Numbered from the stretch's first letter, positions 6,676 through 14,300 are shown. The stretch: DNA of 17,863 bases from Methanomassiliicoccales archaeon (GCA_027365715.1 DAHXLZ010000244.1:1-17863), one strand, 5' to 3'. Program-made: numbers and translations. Notes: generated from the letters alone by a model not told the origin.

Positions 6676-7791
6676 TCATTGCCTGTTCGCTCCGCCGGTT
6701 TTGACGTCGATGAGTCTGCTGAAGTACGGTGCGAAGGTTCTGTATGCCATGTGCGACCACTTTGCAAAAGGCACCTCCAGGACAAGCAATGATGTTACAA
6801 TCATCAGGTGAATGGTGTAAATGACGTATGTTGCCCACGCCATGTAAGCGTACCTGAAGACCACTATCATGACTCCAGTAATGCCGGCTGCAAACAGGAG
6901 GAGAAGAAACATCCAGTCTGTGGAGTGAGAGTACCTGTACATGTTCTTTGTTTTCCTGATTCTTCCATACAGTGCGGGAGAAATGCCCAGCAACAGCAGG
7001 GCGGCGGCCACGTACTGCACGATCATGATCGGGCTGGTGACCGGATAGAATTTGTCCGTTTGCCATAACGCCATCAGGAACACACCGAGGACGAATATCA
7101 TCGCATATCCGATGAATCTGGTCAGGTGATAGACATGGTCCTTCGTTCCGCCCTTGCATGACAGGAATTTGGATTGGGTCAGGAAGTTGACTGGAATGGT
7201 CCTGACCAGCTCAGTGACATAGGATCGAAGCGGGATTTTTCCCGGCACGGACATCACGGTGAAGCGGTACATGCGATATACATTGATCATGAGCAGAGTG
7301 CCCAGCACTGCCAGCACGATAATGTCTGCAGTCTCAACTATTTCCACCGGCGCGAAAGTGGCGAGCTGAACAGTGTGTGTCACTATAGGCCCGTGAAGAA
7401 GATATATAGACAGCAGGGCAATGAACGAAAGCAGAGCGATGCCTATCCACTCTGCCCACTTTGAAGCATACAGGATCCTTGAGATGCCGGAGAAATCGTA
7501 CTTCGTTGTGAGGTATCTTCTCAGCGACATCATGAAACCTGCAGGGTCAGCCTGCCTGGGGCAGGAATCCGTGCATTCACCACAATAATAACACATCCAG
7601 GGCTCAGTAGATGCTTTGATTTTGTCCTCAAGACCCAGAATTGAGTATCTGATCAGTTTCCTCGGAAATTCATGGCCCTCAGTAGATAAGGGGCAAATGG
7701 CAGTGCAGACGCCGCAGCTGTAACAGGCTGAAACGTCAAACGCACCAAGCTTTTTCAGGTCGCTCATGAAATCAGGATTCACAGCCGTCAT
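6676..7791 (-). CDS. HdrC-HdrE fusion, QmoC-like membrane subunit
   Basis: A 371-residue membrane anchor of a heterodisulfide-reductase-type complex. The N-terminus holds two [4Fe-4S] motifs, C23-C26-C29-C33 (CYSCGVCTAICP) and C67-C70-C73-C77 (CYYCGECTDSCP). From about residue 110 there are six or so membrane helices with histidines suited to bind heme b, including RYSHSTDWMFL and IHLMIV, ending in FAKWSHMAYR as in DsrM/QmoC/HdrE. Such proteins exchange electrons between soluble Hdr/Qmo flavoproteins and membrane quinone. Its ATG overlaps the stop of the winged-helix gene (ATGA), so translation is coupled. The length fits QmoC (about 390). DsrM is the main alternative, but no Dsr genes accompany it. 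Confidence 0.87.
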   Translation of the reverse strand: MTAVNPDFMSDLKKLGAFDVSACYSCGVCTAICPLSTEGHEFPRKLIRYSILGLEDKIKASTEPWMCYYCGECTDSCPRQADPAGFMMSLRRYLTTKYDFSGISRILYASKWAEWIGIALLSFIALLSIYLLHGPIVTHTVQLATFAPVEIVETADIIVLAVLGTLLMINVYRMYRFTVMSVPGKIPLRSYVTELVRTIPVNFLTQSKFLSCKGGTKDHVYHLTRFIGYAMIFVLGVFLMALWQTDKFYPVTSPIMIVQYVAAALLLLGISPALYGRIRKTKNMYRYSHSTDWMFLLLLFAAGITGVMIVVFRYAYMAWATYVIYTIHLMIVTSLLVLEVPFAKWSHMAYRTFAPYFSRLIDVKTGGANRQ

Positions 7792-8093
7792 TTCTTCCCA
7801 GCCTCCCTGACCCTGTAGGTGTAGTAGCCGTCTTCCCTCTTCTCGGCCGGCTGCAGCGTCCCGTATCGGACAAGTGTCATGATGTGCCAGAATGCGTCCC
7901 TGCTCTTGATGCCGGTTTCAGTCGCGATTTCAGGAATCGTTTTCTCACCCTTTCCAAGCGCTTTGACTATCCTGCCCCTGGTCTCATTGTAGACTCTCAC
8001 GTGTTCTGCAAGTTCCGCGGATGCTTTTGCGCCCGTTTTCTGGCGGTAAGCCAGTATGGACAGGGCTCTCTTTGTCTTCTTCACCTCAGTCAC
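7788..8093 (-). CDS. Winged-helix protein embedded in the Hdr/Qmo-like operon
   Basis: A 101-residue soluble protein. Residues about 40-95 (RIVKALGKGEKTIPEIATETG, then KSRDAFWHIMTLVRYGTL, then YYTYRV) form a winged helix-turn-helix of archaeal ArsR/MarR-like style. The first 38 residues are basic and probably helical. The GTG start overlaps the stop of the long HdrA gene, and its stop overlaps the ATG of the QmoC-like gene, so it is locked into the complex's operon at a fixed stoichiometry. It could be an autoregulator, or a structural or assembly factor that reuses the fold. No Cys residues are present, so it is not an electron carrier. Confidence 0.75.
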   Translation of the reverse strand: MTEVKKTKRALSILAYRQKTGAKASAELAEHVRVYNETRGRIVKALGKGEKTIPEIATETGIKSRDAFWHIMTLVRYGTLQPAEKREDGYYTYRVREAGKK

Positions 8094-10066
8094 AGTACCA
8101 CTTCCTTTCCCATCGCACCAATCATGCTCAATATCTGGTCATTCCTCAGGCCCTGCAGCTGTACCGCTTCAGTTGGGCAGACAGCGACGCACGCGCCGCA
8201 TCCTTTGCACTTGGCAATATTGACCCATGCCCTTTCTCCCAGGCCGTCGTAATTCTTCGTCACAATGGCATCATAGGGACAGGCCGCAATGCACTCCCTG
8301 TTCAATCCGCACACTGCGGGATCGACTTTCACGACAAACGGCTCAAGCTCTATGGAATCGGTCAGTGTGATTGTGGCGGCCTTCGATGTTGCTGCTTCAG
8401 ACGATGCCAGCGTTTCCCTTGTATCCTTCGGGCTCTGGCATGTGCCGCCCAGGTATACGCCGGCTGTCAGCGTCTCTACCGGCCTCAGCTTGGGATGCAC
8501 TTCCTGAAAGAAACCGGCCTTTCCCACGGGGAGCTTCATCGCATCAACAAGCTCCGTATTCTTCCGCGGGACCATCCCGGTTACCAGGACCACTGCATCC
8601 ACGGGTATCTCCAGAGTTTCGCCCTGAGTGAGTCTGTCTCTGACACTGACAGAGAGGTGCCCTCTGTCCATTCCGACAACAGGCGGCTCATCTTCATCAT
8701 ATTTCAGGAAGATGACACCTTCACTGCCCGCGCGATCATAGAGCTTTTCCTCCTTTCCGAATGTCCTGATGTCCCTGTAGAGATGGTATATCCTGAGGCC
8801 ATGGTATTTGTGCATCATCGTGAGCGTTGTGAACATCGTGGCCTTGCAGCAGTACCTGGAGCAGTATTCGTTCACTCCGCCTTCTGCCGTCTTCTTCTGC
8901 CTGCTGCCGACACAGTAAATGAACGCCAGGCTGCTGACTTTCTTTCCGTTCAGCCTGAACTCGTTTGAATTCGTATCCAGCGATATCATGCGATGAAGCT
9001 CTGGCAGGGTTATGACGCCAGGATATGAGCCGTGACCGAATTCCCCTTCCTTCGGCATGTACGGGTCAAATCCGGTGCTCACAACTACCGCTCCGACGGT
9101 GAAATTAATCAGTTCTGTCTTCTGATCCAGGTCGATTGCATCCCCGAAGATGCTTTTGAGCTTCGCAGGATCCCTGCAGTTCTCCATGTCCAGAACAGGG
9201 ATCTGCGGATAGGCGCCCTCGTACGGGTAATAGATAATCTTCCTGTTCGTCAGGCCGTAATTGAAATCATCGGGAATGCCGGTGTCAGGCAGGGCACTGA
9301 TCTTATCCCTGATGTCGTCGTAATGCGCTCTGACGTATCTCGGTTTCACTTCAACCCCGATCTCGAAATTACCAACATAGCCGGAAAAGGACCTGACCTC
9401 TGAATTGGTGAATATGACGACATTGTCCCTCACCCTGAGTTCGTCCACAAGCTGGCGGATTATCTGCTGACCGTTCTTTCCATATGGATAGACATCGGCA
9501 ACCTGTGAAATCCGTCCGCCCAGGAACGGGGCTTTCTCGACGAGAAAAACAGCAATTCCCATTTTCGACAGATCAAGCGCCGCCCTGAGTCCTGCAAGCC
9601 CTCCGCCCACAACTAGCGTTTTTTGAACAGTTCCCGCCCTTATCTTTTCCAGAGGCTCAGCCAGTCCCACATATGAAACGGCGGCCCTGGCATGTCTCAC
9701 CGCCTTCCTGGTAGCTTCTTCCCGGTTGTCTGTATGTGCCCATGAAGACTGCTCGCGTATGTTCGCATGGTAGTACATATAGGGGTTGAGACCAGCCTTC
9801 TGCGTAACCCCCCTGAAAGTCGATTCATGAAGCTTGGGGGAGCATGCTGCAACAACGAGTCTGTTCAGTCCATGCTTTCTGACATCGGCAATCATCTCAT
9901 TCTGGGATGAATCGGCGCAGGCAAACATGACATCCTTTACAACAGCAACACCGTTCTCCTTCTCGATCTCCCTGACTACTCTCTCAACGTCAACGTAGTC
10001 GGATATGTTGCCTCCGCAGTGACAGACATAAACGCCAACCCTTTCCTTCTCTTTTTTCTCTTCCAT
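8090..10066 (-). CDS. hdrA: Full-length HdrA-type FAD/iron-sulfur subunit
   Basis: A 658-residue HdrA homologue, the flavin hub of Hdr/Qmo complexes. Order: N-terminal HdrA domain with C15, C17 (VCHCGGN), C50 and C75 (ACSPKLHE); FAD-binding TrxR-like domain from GGGLAG (154-159); C385 and YCSRYCC (402-407); C-terminal ferredoxin domain. The C-terminal domain has one intact motif, C620-C623-C626-C630 (CKGCGACVAVCP), and one altered motif, C586-x2-N589-x2-C592-x3-C596. The ferredoxin normally inserted around residues 242-300 has lost its cysteines, though flanking residues (DDFNYGL, ENCRD) persist. S107 stands where I remember Cys in NIREQCSW. ATG 10066 sits behind GGGAAGTGA inside the end of the previous gene. 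A CoM/CoB role is unlikely with no HdrB in sight. Confidence 0.92.
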   Translation of the reverse strand: MEEKKEKERVGVYVCHCGGNISDYVDVERVVREIEKENGVAVVKDVMFACADSSQNEMIADVRKHGLNRLVVAACSPKLHESTFRGVTQKAGLNPYMYYHANIREQSSWAHTDNREEATRKAVRHARAAVSYVGLAEPLEKIRAGTVQKTLVVGGGLAGLRAALDLSKMGIAVFLVEKAPFLGGRISQVADVYPYGKNGQQIIRQLVDELRVRDNVVIFTNSEVRSFSGYVGNFEIGVEVKPRYVRAHYDDIRDKISALPDTGIPDDFNYGLTNRKIIYYPYEGAYPQIPVLDMENCRDPAKLKSIFGDAIDLDQKTELINFTVGAVVVSTGFDPYMPKEGEFGHGSYPGVITLPELHRMISLDTNSNEFRLNGKKVSSLAFIYCVGSRQKKTAEGGVNEYCSRYCCKATMFTTLTMMHKYHGLRIYHLYRDIRTFGKEEKLYDRAGSEGVIFLKYDEDEPPVVGMDRGHLSVSVRDRLTQGETLEIPVDAVVLVTGMVPRKNTELVDAMKLPVGKAGFFQEVHPKLRPVETLTAGVYLGGTCQSPKDTRETLASSEAATSKAATITLTDSIELEPFVVKVDPAVCGLNRECIAACPYDAIVTKNYDGLGERAWVNIAKCKGCGACVAVCPTEAVQLQGLRNDQILSMIGAMGKEVVL

Positions 10067-10072
10067 GTCACA

Positions 10073-11470
10073 TCACTTCCCTGTAGCATGGGCCTTCAGC
10101 GCGGTTTCTGTCTCAATTTGATCTGTGTGAGCTTTAAGGTAAACAACCGATTGACTCGCCGCTGCACCTGCCTCGGTTATGGAATCCATTATGTCCTTTG
10201 GACCCACTGCACAACCGCCCGCGAATACACCCTCAACGTTTGTAACCACAGGACTGCTGTTTTCATCCTTCGCCTCAATCCAGCCCACCGCATCACGAGC
10301 CGGCCTTTCCTCGCCGAATACACCGGTTATTTCTGTGTCCGGCAAGAGGCCTACGGCCAGAATGACCATGTCATGTTCTGCACTGCTCAACCTTCCTCCG
10401 TTTTCAATATCCTCATACCAGACTGTCAGGTTTCCGTCATCTTTCTGGTCAATTTTTGCCACTTTCCCCTTCACGAATCGAATTCCCATTTCAGAGGACT
10501 GCCTGTAGAATTCCTCATAGCCCTTGCCGTAAGCGCGTATATCGATGTAGTAGATCGTAACGTCACCTACCGGGATGGCCCCCATGTAAAGCTGGCCCTG
10601 CTTCATGGAGTACATGCAGCAGACCTGGGAGCAGTTTGGGTTCCCAACCGTCTTATCCCTAGATCCTGTGCAGAGAACATATGCTATGTTTGCCGGCTCC
10701 TTCCCGTCGGAGGGTCTCAGTATTGCGTGATATGGCCTGGTTGGCGCCAGCAGACGGTCCATCTGCATCGAAGTCAGCACATTGGGATATTCGCCGAAAT
10801 GGTAATCCTTTTTCAGATGGGCGTCAAACAGGTGGTATCCAGTTGCCATAACGATGGAACCGGCCTTTATGTGGTGAATGCGTGGAGTCTGTCTGAAGTC
10901 GATGGCCGGAGGATCTACTGGACAGGCCACTTCGCATGCACCACAGTAGATACAGTTGTCTATATCGACGAGAGCGACCTTCGGAACGGCAGTCGGGAAC
11001 GGTATGTATGAGACCTTCCTGCCAACGAGGTTTTCTTCATATGCGTCAGGGACGACGACAGGACACGCAGCCTCACAAAGTCTGCATCCTGTGCAGGCAG
11101 AAGCATTAACATACCTGGGTTTCTCAAGTACCCTGACGTCGAATCTGCCGTCGCTGTCCTTTTCAATCTTCTCCACTTCGCTGTACGTCATCAGTCTGAT
11201 GTTCGGGTTGTGCGAAACAGACGACATTTTTGAAGTTGATATGCAGCTTGCACAGTCCAGCGTCGGAAACACCTTGCTGAGCCTGAAAACATGGCCGCCG
11301 ATGCTCGGTTCTCTTTCCACCACAGTAACCCTGTAACCCTTCTCCGCCAGGTCGAGGGAAGCCTGCATGCCGGTAATGCCGGCACCAACCACCAGCGTAT
11401 CGCAGCTTTCCTCAGGAAGGTCTTCTATCTCCGCGCAGTATTTCTTCTCATACCATGTCTGGCTGTTCAA
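10073..11470 (-). CDS. Short HdrA-like flavoprotein with inserted ferredoxin (QmoA-like)
   Basis: About 465 residues. It starts almost directly at the FAD-binding fold (GAGITGMQASLDLAEKG from about residue 29), with no HdrA N-terminal domain. It keeps the HdrA motif FPTLDCASCI (C73, C76), then an inserted 2x[4Fe-4S] ferredoxin (C126-C129-C132-C136 and C173-C176-C179-C183), then CTGSRD and NCSQVCCMYS. The C-terminal ferredoxin is absent. It probably pairs with the long HdrA next door to share electron-transfer modules, as QmoA and QmoB do. The start is uncertain: there is no ATG, and candidates are TTG 11470 (GAGGGGG upstream) or TTG 11503, both overlapping the MvhD-like gene. The stop lies six bases before the next ATG. 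Confidence 0.88.
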   Translation of the reverse strand: MNSQTWYEKKYCAEIEDLPEESCDTLVVGAGITGMQASLDLAEKGYRVTVVEREPSIGGHVFRLSKVFPTLDCASCISTSKMSSVSHNPNIRLMTYSEVEKIEKDSDGRFDVRVLEKPRYVNASACTGCRLCEAACPVVVPDAYEENLVGRKVSYIPFPTAVPKVALVDIDNCIYCGACEVACPVDPPAIDFRQTPRIHHIKAGSIVMATGYHLFDAHLKKDYHFGEYPNVLTSMQMDRLLAPTRPYHAILRPSDGKEPANIAYVLCTGSRDKTVGNPNCSQVCCMYSMKQGQLYMGAIPVGDVTIYYIDIRAYGKGYEEFYRQSSEMGIRFVKGKVAKIDQKDDGNLTVWYEDIENGGRLSSAEHDMVILAVGLLPDTEITGVFGEERPARDAVGWIEAKDENSSPVVTNVEGVFAGGCAVGPKDIMDSITEAGAAASQSVVYLKAHTDQIETETALKAHATGK

Positions 11471-11891
11471 GTGCAGCAACCCCCTCTGCCATGGCCGGAC
11501 CAAGACTTCTCAGTCTGTCGCTCAAGGCACGCATTGACTTTGCGAACATGTCACCGCACACCGAGCATATGCCTGAGAGGCTCACCCTCTCGGGCCTGAT
11601 CCCCTTGCTCTTCAGCATCGTCTGTATTTCATTCATTTTCTTCGACATCCTTGAAACACAATCGGAGAGATAGGGGCAGTCTGGCCCATCTCCCGCGATG
11701 AAAACACCATCGAAACCATGTGTGAGGGCATGAAGGACAAATTCCGGTCTTATCATGGAAGAACACGGAAACCTCAGCACTGCGCTTCTGGGCGGATAGT
11801 GTATGTGCCCCATTCCTGCGTTATCTATTCCGGGGTCCGATATCAGATTCGTCGAAAAGACCAGTATGGCAGGTTCGAACCCTTCTGTCAA
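11448..11891 (-). CDS. MvhD-like iron-sulfur subunit with rearranged cysteines
   Basis: 147 residues similar to the delta subunit MvhD (FrhD), which passes electrons to HdrA and is fused to the C-terminus of QmoB. Landmarks are IHYPPRSAVLRFPCSS (C43), RPEFVLHALTHGFDGVFIAG, then GPDCPYLSDC (C72, C78) and GIRPERV. The N-terminal CxxC found in MvhD (CNWC) is missing here (STNL, 13-16). A new CxxC (C109, C112) occurs where canonical proteins have a cysteine-free segment. If a [2Fe-2S] cluster is bound, its ligands have moved. It starts at TTG 11891, nine bases after the tusA stop, and its end overlaps the HdrA-like gene. Confidence 0.8.
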   Translation of the reverse strand: MTEGFEPAILVFSTNLISDPGIDNAGMGHIHYPPRSAVLRFPCSSMIRPEFVLHALTHGFDGVFIAGDGPDCPYLSDCVSRMSKKMNEIQTMLKSKGIRPERVSLSGICSVCGDMFAKSMRALSDRLRSLGPAMAEGVAALEQPDMV

Positions 11892-11900
11892 GTTTACCGC

Positions 11901-12152
11901 CTACCTCTTCCGTCTGACGAAAACTTTGTAGTAGCCGGCCTCCTCCACCGATCCGAGAAAATCATGCCCCACCTTCCTGGCCCACTGTGGAATGTCTTTT
12001 GTGGTTCCGGCATCTGATGATAACACTTCAAGAATACTGCCTACCGGGATTTCGGTTATCTTTCGCTTCGCTTCTATGAGGGGCCCCGGACATGAGGTTC
12101 CTCTTGCATCTACCGTCACATCTCCTTTCAACTGAGTCAAATCTGCTGTCAT
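11901..12152 (-). CDS. tusA: TusA-family sulfur carrier
   Basis: An 83-residue small cytosolic protein with the TusA signature CPGPLIEAKRKI, the sulfur-binding cysteine being C21. The predicted fold is beta-alpha-beta-alpha-beta with the family sequence LEVLSSDAGTTKDIPQWARKVGH. TusA proteins carry sulfur as a persulfide or thiosulfonate. In Hdr-linked clusters they exchange sulfur with DsrE proteins. ATG 12152 has a strong SD, GAGGTGA, seven bases ahead. The gene lies between the DsrE-like and MvhD-like genes, so it most likely delivers sulfur to the Hdr/Qmo-like complex rather than serving tRNA thiolation. Confidence 0.95.
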   Translation of the reverse strand: MTADLTQLKGDVTVDARGTSCPGPLIEAKRKITEIPVGSILEVLSSDAGTTKDIPQWARKVGHDFLGSVEEAGYYKVFVRRKR

Positions 12153-12206
12153 TTCATGTTCACCTCTTTACCACTCTTTCTGATTTCATACGAAGTAAGT
12201 TATTTT

Positions 12207-12596
12207 TTAATCCGTGGATTTAAGGATCCACTCACCGGCGCCCATGACCTCATCAACCAGCTCGAGATCCTCCTTTCCCACATTCCATATCTGGCAGGCG
12301 TTTGAGCAGGCATAAATGTGGAGATTGCCGAACTCCTTTGCCTGTTTGAACATTTCATGCCAGGTGAGCATCCTGAGTTCTGCCTGTCTCGCCATAACAG
12401 CATCTGCCAGATTGCCCGATTCACTGAACTCGAGATTAGTTTCCATCATCTCCTTTCTGAAGGCACGAACGGCCCACAGTTGTAGAAACATCTCAACCTC
12501 AATCTCCATGGCGACAGCACCGCTGACGAGTATCGCCAGACCGGAGAGCCTGTCTGCGCTTCCGGTGAAGACTGTTACTGCCATTCTGTCGCTCAT
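12207..12596 (-). CDS. DsrE-family sulfurtransferase (DsrE2/3-like)
   Basis: 129 residues of the DsrE/DsrF/DsrH-like fold. The first part (AVTVFTG, LAILVSGAVAMEIEVEMFLQLW) matches the family's beta strand and glycine-poor helix, and the conserved region HIYACSNACQIWNV supplies candidate sulfur-binding cysteines C97 and C101. The C-terminal VDEVMGAGEWI is typical of DsrE2/3 forms. It probably trades sulfur with TusA, encoded next. It is the first gene of the operon: ATG 12596 is preceded both by GGTGAG and by a TATA box at leaderless distance. Which Cys is catalytic is not clear from sequence. Confidence 0.85.
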   Translation of the reverse strand: MSDRMAVTVFTGSADRLSGLAILVSGAVAMEIEVEMFLQLWAVRAFRKEMMETNLEFSESGNLADAVMARQAELRMLTWHEMFKQAKEFGNLHIYACSNACQIWNVGKEDLELVDEVMGAGEWILKSTD

Positions 12597-12613
12597 TTTC
12601 TCACCTTTTTTAC

Positions 12614-12629
12614 AGTATTTTTATATTGT
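12614..12629 (-). promoter_or_regulatory. TATA box of the DsrE-TusA-Hdr operon
   Basis: ACAATATAAAAATACT on the minus strand is an excellent archaeal TATA box, centred 26 bases before ATG 12596. The operon mRNA would start at or next to that ATG. The GGTGAG directly upstream would then be outside the transcript, unless initiation occurs further upstream. Confidence 0.65.
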
Positions 12630-12890
12630 GTAACGATATATGACCACTGTGTAAGTGTTGAACTCTTTCGTACGTACATGGTTGTAAAGTTCATACATCG
12701 TGGAATTAAGGGTCGCTGTGTGCGTTACAAAATATGGAATTCGCACCTGCCCCCTGTCTATCATGTGGTGCCTGCGGTTCATTTCCGTCGCGGAACACGC
12801 CACATAGAGGATCGATGATGTGCCTGACGGGATGGTCGTTCACCGAATGTAGTGAAGCCGGCGGTACGTTTCCGGCTGACATCGCGAAGC

Positions 12891-12901
12891 GTTTAAAATA
12901 C
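12891..12901 (+). promoter_or_regulatory. TATA box of the Nramp-like gene
   Basis: GTTTAAAATAC is a good TATA box. A start about 25 bases downstream of its centre gives a leader near 50 bases, which contains the SD GAGGT at 12955-12959, ten or so bases before GTG 12972. Confidence 0.5.
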
Positions 12902-12971
12902 TTTGAAATTGTGATGGAAAGGAAATGGAAGGTGTGCATGAACACAACGTATTTCACGAGGTAATTTTCCA

Positions 12972-14165
12972 GTGATAAGTGAAAAAGCAACTGCTGTAAC
13001 GAAAGTATTTGGACCCGCCTGGCTGGTTATGATGGCCGACGTTGACGTCGCATCGATCATAACTGCCCTTCAGGCAGGCTCGGTCTGGGGATACAGGATG
13101 ATCTTTGTGATGATTGTCCTCACCGTTCCGCTCTTCTTCATTCAGGACGCAACAGGGAGGCTAGGCGCCGCGGGGGGCATGGGGCTCGGGCATGCGATAT
13201 TGAAAAATTACGGCAGGAACACGGCTGTGATTGCATCCCTTCCGATGGCATTATCGGACTTTCTGGAATATGTTGCCGAGTTTGCGGGTATGGCAATAGG
13301 TTTCATTCTGCTGCATCTGCCAGTCCTTCCAGGGCTGCTCTTCGTATTCGTTTTACATGCAGCTGTGGTAATCGGCAGACAGTACAAAGAGGCAGAAGCT
13401 GTTCTTCTCCCAATCAGCTTTGTTCTTCTTGCCGTCATACTGGCAACAGCGGTAGTTTTCCCTGCAAACAGTCAGAGACTTATAACGACAGGTCTCACTC
13501 CGTTGCAGCCATACCTCAACAGGAATTTTGACTATCTGATGGCAGCAAGCATCGGCGCGGTAATAATGCCCTGGATGCTCTACTTCCAATCGGGCGCCGC
13601 ATCCAGGAAGAGCCTCACAATAAGTGATCTGAGGAAACAGAGATGGGTGACACTCATAGGTGCGATCATATCGGAATTGCTGATGTGTGTTATAGTAATT
13701 GACGGAACACACATTGCCGCTACTGGAAGTTTCATCACGATTGCAAGCATCTCACATGAGGTGGCCGGGCTTGGAAGTTATGCCACGCTGGCGCTCGGAA
13801 TAGGTTTTATCGCTGCCGGATTTCTTGCGCTGGTTGTGGTTTCGCTGGGATCGGCGTGGGGCGTACTTGAGGGACTGGGACTGCGCTCCAGAAAGTCGTT
13901 CACATACGTATATCTCGCAGAGAGCATTCCGGCCCTGCTTACCGTTATCCTCATTTCGAACTACGTGGAATTGATGCTCAATCTGATGGTGGTTTACACG
14001 GTGATCGTCATTCCATCCCTGTATTTCCTTGGAAGGCTTGTTACCAGCAGGAAAGTGATGAAGGAAGGTGCTTACACCAGTGCACAGGCCATGATATATT
14101 ATGCAATGGCATCGTCAATAGTGATTGGCGGCTTGCTGGGTGTCATTTCTATGCTGGGCTGGTGA
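12972..14165 (+). CDS. Nramp-superfamily transporter with atypical metal site
   Basis: 397 residues, about 11 membrane helices. The first helix aligns with Nramp (FGPAWLVMMADVDVASIITALQAG), but the canonical DPGN is replaced by D23-V-D25-V-A-S28. Helix six, normally MPH, reads MPWMLYFQSGA (199-209). Nramp proteins import divalent metals such as Mn or Fe with protons. Losing both canonical ligand motifs suggests another substrate (possibly Mg) or a different coordination, as reported for Nramp-related magnesium transporters. The only in-frame start is GTG 12972, since a TGA lies just upstream; SD GAGGT. It is divergent from the sulfur operon and followed by the PhoU-like regulator. Confidence 0.82.
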   Translation: MISEKATAVTKVFGPAWLVMMADVDVASIITALQAGSVWGYRMIFVMIVLTVPLFFIQDATGRLGAAGGMGLGHAILKNYGRNTAVIASLPMALSDFLEYVAEFAGMAIGFILLHLPVLPGLLFVFVLHAAVVIGRQYKEAEAVLLPISFVLLAVILATAVVFPANSQRLITTGLTPLQPYLNRNFDYLMAASIGAVIMPWMLYFQSGAASRKSLTISDLRKQRWVTLIGAIISELLMCVIVIDGTHIAATGSFITIASISHEVAGLGSYATLALGIGFIAAGFLALVVVSLGSAWGVLEGLGLRSRKSFTYVYLAESIPALLTVILISNYVELMLNLMVVYTVIVIPSLYFLGRLVTSRKVMKEGAYTSAQAMIYYAMASSIVIGGLLGVISMLGW

Positions 14166-14248
14166 GTCGGCATGCTGCTGTCGATGATCGCCGGCAGAAG
14201 AGCAGCGAGACAGGAACCCGTAGCTGGTTAATAGGTGAAATCAGCCCT

Positions 14249-14268
14249 CCGCTGTCTGGAAACGGCGG
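14249..14268 (+). terminator. GC-rich hairpin downstream of the Nramp-like gene
   Basis: CCGCTGT (14249-14255) pairs with ACGGCGG (14262-14268), seven pairs including one G-U, with a six-base loop. It lies about 85 bases after the stop. No T run follows, so it may be an mRNA-end structure rather than a classical terminator. The rest of 14166-14300 holds no convincing gene. Confidence 0.3.
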
Positions 14269-14300
14269 CTTCCTCCATTACGTGTGCCATTCGTTCAGAG

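Larger units (their letters stand above)
12597..12971. other. Divergent intergenic region with promoters and hairpins
   Basis: No gene. It holds the operon promoter (12614-12629), a GTACGTAC palindrome (12670-12677), plus-strand TATA-like sequences (12703-12709, 12724-12734), a compound hairpin at 12763-12805 (ATGTG/CACAT, GCG/CGC, TTCCG/CGGAA), a second hairpin AGCCGG/CCGGCT (12856-12877), and the Nramp promoter (12891-12901). A plus-strand transcript started near 12755 would contain both hairpins, so a small RNA or a structured leader is possible. Confidence 0.35.

Noticed and set aside
8021..8968. 315-codon plus-strand ORF
   Set aside because: Lies wholly antisense to hdrA, with no domain; a shadow of the real gene.
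10019..11011. 330-codon plus-strand ORF
   Set aside because: Antisense to the short HdrA-like gene, which has clear FAD and ferredoxin motifs.
12734..12964. 76-codon plus-strand ORF with a CLSCGAC stretch
   Set aside because: The Cys motif falls in a hairpin-forming sequence, there is no SD, and it runs through the Nramp promoter.
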